A stretch of DNA of 64,000 nucleotides. Origin: Solanum dulcamara. Taxonomy: Eukaryota; Streptophyta; Magnoliopsida; Solanales; Solanaceae. Under the pieces are notes generated by a model. It saw only the letters and a program-made list of their open reading frames with translations. It was not told where the DNA came from and did no database searches. This document shows positions 54,861-64,000 of this stretch, piece by piece (position 1 is the first letter of the stretch; each line of letters begins with the position of its first letter). Location: NCBI RefSeq assembly GCF_947179165.1, contig NC_077248.1:10815256-10879255 (forward strand). The letters run 5' to 3'. Position numbers and translations under genes: made by a program.

Positions 54861-56700
54861 CTCTAAAATATCTGTCGACATTATATCTAAGGTGTCAAGT
54901 GTGAGGTGTTTATTGACCACCACAACCTAGAGCATGTGTTCACCTAGAAGGACTTAAACTTGAGACAGCGAAGGTGGATGGAGTTACTCAAAAATTATGA
55001 TGTCACCATCCAGTATCATCCAGGTAAGGCTAATGTGGAGGCAAACACATTAAGCTGAAAGCCGGTTAGTATGGGCAGTCTAGCCTATTTGGGAGCCTGT
55101 AAGCGGCCCCAAGCTAGAGAGATTCAGGCCTTGGAGGCTAAATTTATGAGGTTAGGCATCTCAGAGAAGGGTGGGGTGCTGGCCAGTGTTGAGTTAAAAC
55201 CTAGTTTTATTAAACAAATTAAGGCCAAGCAGTTTGAGGATGCAAACTTGAATGAGATCAGAGAAAAGACCTTGTTAGGCAAGGACTAGAATGCAATCCT
55301 TGATGCAGGTGGGATGCTTAATTTTAGGGAAAAGATTTGTGTTCCCCATGTGGATGGTCTAATTCAAAAGGTGTTATCCGAATCTCATGGTTTACGGTGC
55401 TATATTCATTCAGATGTGAAGAAAATGTACCAAGATTTAAAGCTACTGTATTAGTGGTCATCCACAAAGAAAGACATATCTGGGTATGTGGCTAAGTGTC
55501 AGGACTGTCAACATGTAAATAATGAGCACTAAAGACCTGCAGGTTTACTTTGGAGAATGCGAGAATGCTCATTTCTGAATGAAAGTGAAAAATAAAAGCC
55601 ATGAATTTTGTGGTGGGTCTTCCCAAGACCTTGAGAAAACATAATTTTATTTGAGTTGTGGCTGACAGATTGACGAAGTCAGCCTATTTTATTTCAGTCA
55701 AAGTGGACTACAATGTGCAACAGTTGGCAAAGATATATGTAAAAGAGATAGTGAGGCTACACGGGGTGCCCCTTTCTATCATTTCGGATCGTGGTACGCA
55801 ATTCACCTCCAAATATTAGGGAAAGTTGCATGAGGTGTTGGGTACTCAACTCACTTTCAGCACAACTTTCATTCATAGACTGACAGGCAATCGGAGAGGA
55901 CCATTCAGGTGCTGGAAGATATGTTGACAGTATGTGTGATTGATTTTGGGGAACATTGAGATAAATTCTTGCCCTTATGTGAGTTCTCCTAAAATAATAG
56001 CTATCATTTCAGTATTGATATGGCACATTTGAAGCCCTTTGTAGGAGAGGATATAGATCGCCCATAGGGTAGTTTGATACTGAAAATGTGAAGCTCTTGA
56101 GGGTTGACTTGGTAAGAGGTGTTCAGGATAAGGTAAGAAGCATCCAAGCTAAGCTTCTAGCAGCTCAAAATCGACAAAAGGAGTATGATGACTATAAGGT
56201 AAGGGACATGATATTTCAGGCTGCTGAGAAAGTCCTTTTTAAAGATGTCATCCATAAAGGGAGTGATGAGATTTGATAAAAAGGGAAAGCTCAGTCCTCG
56301 CTACATTGGCCCCTTCGAAATTCTTGATTATGTAAAGCGAGTAGATTATAGATTGGCCTTGATGCCTAGTCTATCAGGAGTCCATCCAGTGTTCCATGTG
56401 TCCATACTGAAGAAGTATCATAAGGATGAAGATTATATCATTAAGTGGGACTCAGTCTTACTAGACAAAGATCTTTAGTATGAGGAAGAGTCAATTGCAA
56501 TTCTAGATCGTGATGTCTGAAAGTTAAGGAACAAAGAAATTAAGTCCTTGAAAGTTTAGTGGAAGCATAGTCCGATAGAGAAAGCTACTTGGAAAACTTA
56601 AAAGGACATGTGAGACATGTATCCCCAGTTATTCGTCGAATCAGGTACTACTCTATCTCTAAATTAGCTCAGTTTTTCCTAGTTGATCACTCGAGGGAGA
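54860..56700 (+). pseudogene. Second chromovirus pol, 3' half, degenerate
   Basis: Starts inside RNase H (FIDHHNLEHVFTRKDLNLRQ near 54905, then [14 protein letters not shown]). Integrase follows: zinc region (ESHGL to CQDCQH, 55380-55530), core DRLTKSAYF and RLHGVPLSIISDRGTQFTS (55660-55820), then [20 protein letters not shown] and [19 protein letters not shown] (56265-56440). A chromodomain-like tail with WKHSPIEKATWKT lies at 56560-56640. Many stops and indels. The 5' half (gag, protease, reverse transcriptase) is absent. It is the same clade as the element at 27743 but clearly a different family. Confidence 0.85.
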
Positions 56701-58470
56701 GTGATGAGTAAATTGGTATCTATTTCAATAACCTGTTCCCGTCGTTATAGATAAGCCAATAAGAAAGAAAACTGGGCCAGAAAACTTTTGGGTAGTGACT
56801 TAAAAATTTAGAGCCTAGGCCAGACTTAGATGAAATCTGAGTCAGGTAAGGTCCAGGGTAATCAGGAATGGATGGGGGATTAAATTGTTAGCTTGATTAT
56901 TTGAGTTGATAGCCAAGATGATACAGAGCCTGTACGGCTTTATAGAATAGTTTTGGGGTGAGAAAAACTCCCGAAATTGAACTCTGCGTGAAATATAGTT
57001 GTTAGAATGTCATGGGATGAGGATGTGTTACAAAATGGGAAGCTTGGGACTCAAATACGGATATTCTGTCTCTATGCATCCCGCCAAAGCGGGATTATTA
57101 CCGCCAGGGTGGGGTCGCTGTAGTGGGATGGTCCCGTTGTGGCTGGACAGAGGAAATTAATACGGAAAAAAGTCTCAAAATTATTTTTAATCATCTTACT
57201 TCGTTCTTAAGAGAACAGAAGTGACCTAAGGTGATTTTTACAGTTTTTCACCAAATTTCGTGCAAAGGTAAGTTAATCGCTCTCTTAATTGGTATTTTAA
57301 TTGTTAGTACCAAGAATCCATGAGGGTTAACTTAGGGAAGGGTTCTTGAATTGATATCTAATGGTGGGAAGTAGCCCTAGATGGGTGTTAGGATCATGGG
57401 TTTGGTCAAAGTTGAGAATTTTGTTATAATTCAGATAAATTAGGCCATTTTATTGACCCTTTACATATGCGTGACTGTTTTTTGAACCGCGAACAAAATG
57501 AATGGCTTCGAAAAAGGAAAACTTCAACAGTTTAGAGTTTTCAAGACCTAATTTTGAGGTAGGTGATGATTTTCTCTTCCCGTATATGTCATATGTGCTT
57601 GTTAACTACTTCATTGTATCCATATATGTATGTGAGTAGGGAAAGGTGAAATAAATCATATGAAATGACCGTTTAATATCAATTGTGTGTAATGAACCTA
57701 TTCTTGGTAATTGTAAGTGTTGAGACTATTCATTGTGTTGTGTTTGACTTGAGCGGGTGTCACATTGCGACACATTAGTGGGTCAGGTGTCACATTCCAA
57801 CACATATTTGGATTGAGTGTCATGTTTCGACACAACCTTGGACTGAGTGTTACGTTTCGAAACATTAATAGGTGAAGTGTAGTTCCATCAGAGAACCATC
57901 CTTGAACGTGTATTGAAACGGAAACTATTAACCTATGTATATGTATATGTATTGTTCATGAGATGATAAATGGTAAGGTATTCTATATATGTGTGTTTGC
58001 GGTGTTGTAATTACTTGTCCATATCTCATTTACTGGAATAGCCACGTGATCCTACCAGTACACCATTGTTTTGTGTACTGATACTGCACTAGCATAGAAG
58101 ATCGTTGATTTATAGAGTTCAAGGATGAGTCAGTTCTTTTAGGCTACCATGGGCTCTTTTCTATCTTGGTCCCTCCTTCTCGGACTTAGATTTTTGAATA
58201 CTTCGGTTATGACTTTTTGCATCCCCTTTCTTCAGACTTGTTATTTCATTAGAGTTTTGGTACAATGACTTTCAGATTCCAGGAATATTCCGCATATTTA
58301 GTTGAATTGGCTGAGTTTATGAAAACTCAACACCTTTTTCTATATTTAACCTGTTTCCACATCTTAAATTGCTTATTTCTTGTTATTGTTGCTTAGTCTG
58401 AGTTGTAATAATAGTTCTCCCACCAAAAGATTAGAGTGGTTGTCAATTACGTTAGGTAAGAATCGTGACA
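56700..58470 (+). repeat. 3' LTR of the second chromovirus
   Basis: The start is uncertain, just after a purine tract CGAGGGAGAGTGATGAG near 56700; the end is GAATCGTGACA. A GC-rich block with CCCGCCAAAGCGGGA lies at 57075-57150. A minisatellite of 30-31 bp units (GTGTCACATTCCAACACA and variants) lies at 57755-57880 and matches the inverse of that at 26670-26825, tying it to the solo LTR 25710-42396. Confidence 0.7.
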
Positions 58471-58475
58471 CATTG

Positions 58476-59904
58476 TATTTGTAGAACACGTTTTTTTCAC
58501 ACATAACATATTTAATTGTTTATAATATGGTCTAGTGGGGGACTATTGCATGTTTTGGAAGGGAAAATAAAAAATAAATACCTTTCAAAATATACAAATG
58601 AAAAGACATAAATAAATGAATGAGAGAATTGCAAATTCACGGTATAAACAATAAATCTAAAATTTATGATTAAAAATTAAAAAGTACGTACCACTACGGC
58701 CACCACAATTCTTGTCTTTAGTAGTCACTTTACTATGGTATAACTAGGGGTGCTCACGGTTCGGTTTGGATCGGTTTTTATTTAAAAAATAACCAAACCA
58801 ATTGAGTCGGTCTTTCAAATTGTCAAATCAAACCAAACCAAACTATATCGGTTTTTACTATTCAGTTTTTGTCGGTTTTTATCGGTTTTTTCGGTTTTTG
58901 TCGGTTTTTAAAATACCTTGTAGTCACTATTTGAATAAACAGAAAATAAATTTCAAAAGTATTTTCTTATTATAAATTTCATTGTAGCTAGTAGCTACTA
59001 GCCAAGATTGACGCATACATGTTTAATAATAGAGAATGACTCACCTAAAGTTTTACTATTTGTAATTGTGAGTAGCTTTTCTGCGTATGAAGTCTATATT
59101 TTATTTATTTTTACTTTATTTAGTATAATTCAAAAGAATGGCCCAAGATCAAAAATATAAAAACTCAATATAAATTGTATTTTTTTCATAAAAAAATTTA
59201 AACACACACATATATATACAAATTTAATTTTTAAAATATGTATATATAAAGTCGGTTTGGTTCGGTTTTTTCGATTTTTTTAGACTTGAAACCAAAACCA
59301 AACCAAATATAGTCGGTTTTTAAATTTAAAAACCAAATCAAATCAAACCAAATAAATGTCGGTTTTTTTTTCCAGTTTGGTTTGGTTATCGATTTGGTTC
59401 GATTTTTTAATTTTTCGTGTTCAGCCCTAGGTATAACTACTCTCTCTTCATATACATGTTGCATTTGGAGTTATTTTAATTTATGTTTTTCTTTGTATTT
59501 GTAGAACACGTTTTTTTGGCACATAACATATTTAATTGTTTATAATATGGTCCAGTGGGGGACTATTGAATTGTTTTGGAAGGGAAAATAAAAAATAAAT
59601 ACCTTTCAAAATAGACAAATAAAAACACATAAATAAATGGATGTGAGAATTACAAATTTACGGTGTAAGCACTAAATCTAAAATTTGTGATTAAAAATTA
59701 AAAAGTACGTACCACTCTGGGCACCACAATTCTTGTCTTTAGCAGTCATTTTACTATGGTATAACTACTATCTCTTCATATACATGTTGCATTTGGAGTT
59801 ATTTTGATTTATGTTTTTCTTTTTATTTGTAGAACACGTTTTTTTTTCCACACATAACATATTTAATTGTTTGTAATATGGTCCAGTGGGGGACTATTGA
59901 ATTG
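58476..59904 (+). repeat. Tandem array of a ~325-bp unit, 2 full and 1 partial copies
   Basis: TATTTGTAGAACACGTTTTT begins near 58476, 59498 and 59823. Units share GGGGGACTATTG, TAAAAAGTACGTACCACT and ATTCTTGTCTTTAG. Unit 1 is enlarged by the hAT MITE at 58745-59429. Unit 3 stops after GACTATTGAATTG, where a copia LTR begins. Confidence 0.85.
58745..59429. mobile_element. hAT-type MITE
   Basis: Begins TAGGGGTGCTCACGG and ends CGTGTTCAGCCCTA, inverted to one another with small differences. It is flanked by identical 8-bp duplications GGTATAAC (58737-58744, 59430-59437), the hAT size. Subterminal GGTTCGGTTTGG and AACCAAACC repeats alternate inside. The 77-codon minus-strand frame is only translation of these repeats. 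Confidence 0.88.
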
Positions 59905-60455
59905 TGTTAGTTTTAGCATTTTAATATTAATATTGATTGATATTAATTTGCATAAGTGGCATATGTTATTATTCTCTCTTTAGTGCATAAAAATGTCTTT
60001 CATTATCATCTTTAGTTAGTGCAAGATTATTCATTTCATTATATATTTTTAACCTAATTATCACTAATAAGTGGTGCACTAAATCATAATGGTTCACTAA
60101 ATGATAATGATGACATTTCATTATTTTTTCATCTTTGAATGATTTTCTCTCCTATAAATAGAGAGGTCTTCTTTGTTTTGAAATGTAAGAAAACATTGAG
60201 TGCATTAAGTTTGTCAAAAAAAAGAGTTCTTATTAGTTGAAGGGAGGTGTTCTTTTTTGTGGAGCTTTAAACTCAACTCTTGTCTAGAGTTTGTTGAGTT
60301 ACATTTTGTGATAAAACTGTTGTATCCTGGAGGGGATAAGTCAAGAGGACTACTGCTGGACCGGTGAAAAGATTTGCTGCAGTGGGCTTGAATCTCCTAA
60401 AAGAGAGCGAGATATTCGCGCCTCAGCCAAGAAGTAAATTTATTTTCTTCATTTT
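59905..60455 (+). mobile_element. 5' LTR and leader of a Ty1/copia element
   Basis: Starts TGTTAGTTTTAGC right after the truncated array unit; AATTG (59900-59904) is the likely 5' duplication. It has a TATA box TATAAATAGAGAGG near 60155. The inner LTR border and a standard primer site were not found, so the coordinates beyond about 60300 are approximate. Confidence 0.6.
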
Positions 60456-60513
60456 ATTTTTCAATGGTAATTTATAATCTTGTAATTTCACCAACAATTT
60501 TAAGGAGATTCAA

Positions 60514-61400
60514 AATGGCTACAATTGAAAAATCCGCGGATATCAAGATGGGAGATCTAAACAAGCCATTTTGGTTCAATGGTAATTATTTCAAGAGATG
60601 GAAAGGTAAAGTACTTTTCTACTTAATTATTCTCAATGTTTCATATGTGTGAACTCAGAAAAATCCTAATAAAGTTGACATCCTCTCCATGGATAATGAT
60701 GAACTTATTTCTCATCAAGAGAAAGTGGAAAAGTACAATAATGATTCCTATAAGTGTCGGTATTATATTCTTAATTGTCTATCAGATAATTTTTATAATT
60801 ATTATGATAGAACTTACTCTAGTGCAAAGAAAATATTGAAAGCATTGCAGAGTAAATATGATACCGAAGAAGCTGGAGCAAAAAAATATGCTGCTAGCCA
60901 TTTTTTCGTTTTCAAATGGTGGATGACAAATCAGTGATAGACCAAGCTCAAGATTTTACAATGATCGTTGGGAGCTCAGGTCTGAGGAAGTCAAAATCTG
61001 AGACAACCTTATTGTTTGTGGCATAATAGACAAACTTCCACCTTCATGGAAGGAGTTTCAAAAAACTATGCACCACAAATAAAAGGAAAACTCTCTTGAG
61101 ACTTTGATAATGAAAATTCGCATGGAAGAGGAGGCAAGGGGGCAAGATGCACTTTTACAAAATGAAGAGAGCAGCATCACAACGAATGTAAATATAGTTA
61201 CTTCAAAAAATGTTACTCCTGAACCTAACAAAAATACATCTTTGAAACCTAAGAAGAAAAAATTCAAGAAAAATAATGGTAGACTTCCCAAGAAAAATAA
61301 TGGTGAAAATAGCCAAGAACAAAATCAATAAGTTTATGACAAAGGACCGTGCTTTTTCTGTGGCAAGAGTAGGCATATTGCTCGATTTTGCAGGTACCAA
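60514..61400 (+). pseudogene. Ty1/copia gag, degenerate
   Basis: The ATG at 60514 opens [20 protein letters not shown], then [17 protein letters not shown], a copia gag start. TGA at 60650 stops it; text continues with [20 protein letters not shown] and [25 protein letters not shown] knuckle CFFCGKSRHIARFC lies near 61350-61392 after a lysine-rich stretch. Several shifts separate these blocks. It is a different copia lineage from the one at 18969. Confidence 0.85.
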
Positions 61401-64000
61401 AAATGTGGTCCTACACCTCAGGCAAACGTTACCGAAGAGCCTTTTGTGGCAATGATTATAGACATAAACATGATTGAGAATGTTGATGGATGGTGGTTGA
61501 TTCTGCTACAAACCGTCATATCTGTTATGACAAAAATTGATTTAAAAAATATACTCCTTTTGAAAAGCCCAAAACCATCATGGTCGGTGATTCTCATAAT
61601 ACTCAAGTGCTTGGAACGGGAGATGTTGAATTGTGTTTTACCTCTGGAAGGATATTAACTTTGAAAGATGTACTTTATACTCCTTCCTTGAGAAAAAACT
61701 TGATGTCTAGTTTTCTTCTTAACAAAGTAGGTTTTAAACAGATTATTGAATCTGATCAATATGTAATTGTGAAAAAGGGTATTTTTGTGGAAAAGGGTAT
61801 GTTTGTGATGGGATGTTTAAATTGAATGTTGAAATGAATAAAGTTTCTACTTCTGTTTACATGCTTTCTTCTACTAATTTTTGACATGCTCGTTTGTGTC
61901 ATATTAATGATCGTTATATTGGAATCATGAGTAGTTTAGGATTAATCCCAGTGATTAAAAAGAATTTTGAAAAGTGTGAAGCTTGTAGTAAAATCAAAAT
62001 CACTAAAAGGCCTCATTTTCAAGTTGAAAGAAAAATTGACTTATTAGAATTAGTCTACTCTAATATTTGTGAACTTGGAGTAATTTTAACTCGTGGAGGA
62101 AATAGATATTTTATCACTTTCATTGATGATTTTTCTAAGTTTACATATGTTTACTTGATGAAAAATAAAAGTGATGTTTTTGAAAATTTTAATTTTTTTC
62201 TCTATGAGATTGAAAATCAGTTTGGAAAAAAAATAAAAAGAATTAGAAGTGATAGAGGCCGTGAATATGAGTCAAATCACTTTAATTTTTTTGTTAGATC
62301 ATTGGGAATAATTCATGAAACTCCTCCTCCTTATTCTCCTTCATCTAATGGTGTAGCGGAAAGAAAAAATAGAACTTTGGTTGAATTGACTAATGCCATG
62401 CTTATTGACTCAAGTGCACCTTTAAATTTTTGGGGTGAAGCAATTTTGACTGCGTGTTATGTGTTAAATCGAGTACCTCATAAAAAGACTAAACTAACAC
62501 CTTTTGAGTTGTGGAAAGGCCACAACCCAAGTTTGGGATATCTAAGAGTTTGAGGTTGTCTAGCCTTTGTGAAGCTAATCGATCCCAAGGTTACAAAATT
62601 GGGTAAGAAAGTTACTACTTGTGCTTTTCTTGGTTATGCTTCAAATAGTACAACCTATAGACTTTTTAATCTTGAAGATAATATTGTAATAGAATCAGGT
62701 GATGCTATTTTTCATGAAAATAAATTTTCTTTTGATTCTAAAAATAGTGGGGGTCAAAGGATTGAACAAAATATTTTATCACTACCTAGTTCTTCTTCTT
62801 CCATTTTAAAAAATAAAAAAATTGATGATTTTGAGTTAAGAAGAAGTAAAAGAGCTAGAGTAGAAAAAGATTTTGGTCCTGATTTTTATGTTTTTAATGT
62901 TGGAGATGACCCTTTCACTTTACAAGAAATTTTATCTTCACATGATTATATTTTTTGGAAAGAGGCTGTAAATGATAAAATGAAATCACTAATTTCTAAT
63001 AAAATTTGGAAGTTAGTTGATTTACCACCAGGTTGTAAAATAATTGGTTGCAAATGGGTTTTACGAAAAAAATTAAAACTGGATGAATCTATCGATAAAT
63101 ATAAGGCTAGACTAGTTGCTAAAGGATTTAAGCAACTAGAAGGTTTAGAGTTTTTTTGATACTTTTTCTCAGGTTACTAGAATTACATCCATTAGACTTT
63201 TAATTGTTATGGCTGCACTTTTTGATTTGCATTTCATCAAATGGATGTAAAAACTTTTTTTTTAAATGGAGACCTTAATAAAGAAATTTATATGGAACAA
63301 CCTGAGAGTTTTGTTGAAGCAGGCCAAAAAAGCAAAGTATGTAAACTTACCAAATTCCTATATGGCTTGAAACAAGCACCAAAGCAATGACATGAAAATT
63401 TTGATTCCTGAAAGATTGAAAATGATTTTAAAATAAATGAGTATGATAAGTGCATATATCATAAGTCTTGGAATAATACACATGTTATTATTTGCCTATA
63501 TGTTGATTTTATTGATCTTTGGCTCGAATATGAATGTTATTGATGATACTAAGAACATTCTTAGAAGCCATTTTGATAGGAAAGATCTTGGTGAGGCAAA
63601 TTTTATTCTTGGAATAAAAATTACTAGAACATGTGATGGAATTTTCCTTGACCAGTCACATTATGTTGAGAAAATTTTGAAAAAATATAACTTTCTTGAT
63701 TGCAAGCATGTTTTAACTCTTTGTGATTCAAGTGTACACTTGTTTCTTGTTCAAAGTGAAAATAATGTGATAAATCAAAAGGAGTATGCTAGCTTAATTG
63801 GAAGTTTGAGATATGTGACTGATTGCACTCGGTCTGATATTGCATATGCAGTAGGAGTACTTAACAGGTTTACAAGCAAGCCAGGTAATGAACATTGACA
63901 TGCTATAACAAGAGTTATAAGATATTTAATTGGAATAAAAATTTGTGGTTTGTTCTATAAAAAATATCCTGTTGTACTTGAAGGCTTTTCTGATGCAGAT
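61401..64000 (+). pseudogene. Ty1/copia pol, degenerate, cut by window edge
   Basis: Protease-like VDSATNRHICYD near 61500 (Ala for the usual Gly in DSG). Integrase 61894-62553 is open over 219 codons: pre-integrase CEACSKIKITKRPHF, core FIDDFSKFTYVYLMKNKSD, IRSDRGREYES, NGVAERKNRTLVELTNAML. The first catalytic aspartate, normally in HSDICG, reads YSNICE. A TGA follows near 62551. Reverse transcriptase: WKLVDLPPGCKIIGCKWVLR, a shift at 63157, then [20 protein letters not shown]; the YVDD region is shifted (63502 on). The text LGEANFILGIKITRTCDG and YASLIGSLRYVTDCTRSDIA continues. RNase H and the 3' LTR are beyond the window. Confidence 0.88.

Noticed and set aside
53580..58470. A single complete chromovirus from 53580 to 58470
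   Set aside because: The left LTR remnant is in the opposite orientation to pol and to the right LTR, and the 5' half of the coding region is missing.
59231..59464. 77-codon minus-strand frame
   Set aside because: Translation of the repeated AACCAAACC text of the hAT MITE.

Overview
The window is plant nuclear DNA. It has introns with GT/AG borders, a wall-associated receptor kinase, TS-type SINE copies, and dense nested LTR retrotransposons with tRNA-iMet primer sites. The SINE, LTR and MITE families and a Ve-like receptor pseudogene point to Solanaceae, probably Solanum or a close relative. The exact species is not decided by the sequence.

There is one intact host gene: a three-exon wall-associated receptor-like kinase (6209-9147, +). 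All other host-derived coding sequence is broken. It comprises an amino-acid transporter (AVT1-like) pseudogene with an inverted partial copy (13741-15429), a short BiP/Hsp70 fragment (45919-46033), a Ve-like receptor-like protein pseudogene split by a solo LTR (about 49075-52950), and a weak two-exon candidate with one internal stop (43248-44178).

Mobile DNA, left to right. 1-558 holds two LTR ends cut into a Ty1/copia gag (559-1060, -); the LTR of that copia is split by a solo LTR (1161-4236, TSD TCATT). The kinase gene is bracketed by Mutator-like MITEs (5615-5997 and four copies at 9362-13244). The last MITE holds a minus-strand solo LTR (10616-13071, TSD TTTAT). 18969-23886 is a decayed Ty1/copia element with both LTRs. 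25710-42396 is a three-layer nest: a minus-strand solo LTR is interrupted by a Ty3/gypsy chromovirus (27743-41800, TSD AATGA), and the integrase of the chromovirus is interrupted by a 4.66-kb non-autonomous element (35107-39770, TSD TTATT). 43-49 kb holds Helitron-like ends, two foldback elements and AT-rich repeats. A solo LTR (50060-52639) splits the Ve-like pseudogene. 53580-58470 is a minus-strand LTR remnant followed by the 3' half of a second chromovirus. 58476-59904 is a tandem array with an hAT MITE in its first unit. 59905 to the right edge is another decayed Ty1/copia element.

Nothing here forms an operon or multi-gene pathway. The main content is the insertion order, which target-site duplications and frame continuity let one reconstruct. 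The less usual signals are a small non-autonomous LTR element whose LTRs lack an internal segment found in its relatives, a family-specific GC-rich palindromic block at a similar place in several LTR families, and a splice-donor-like motif conserved in LTR leaders.
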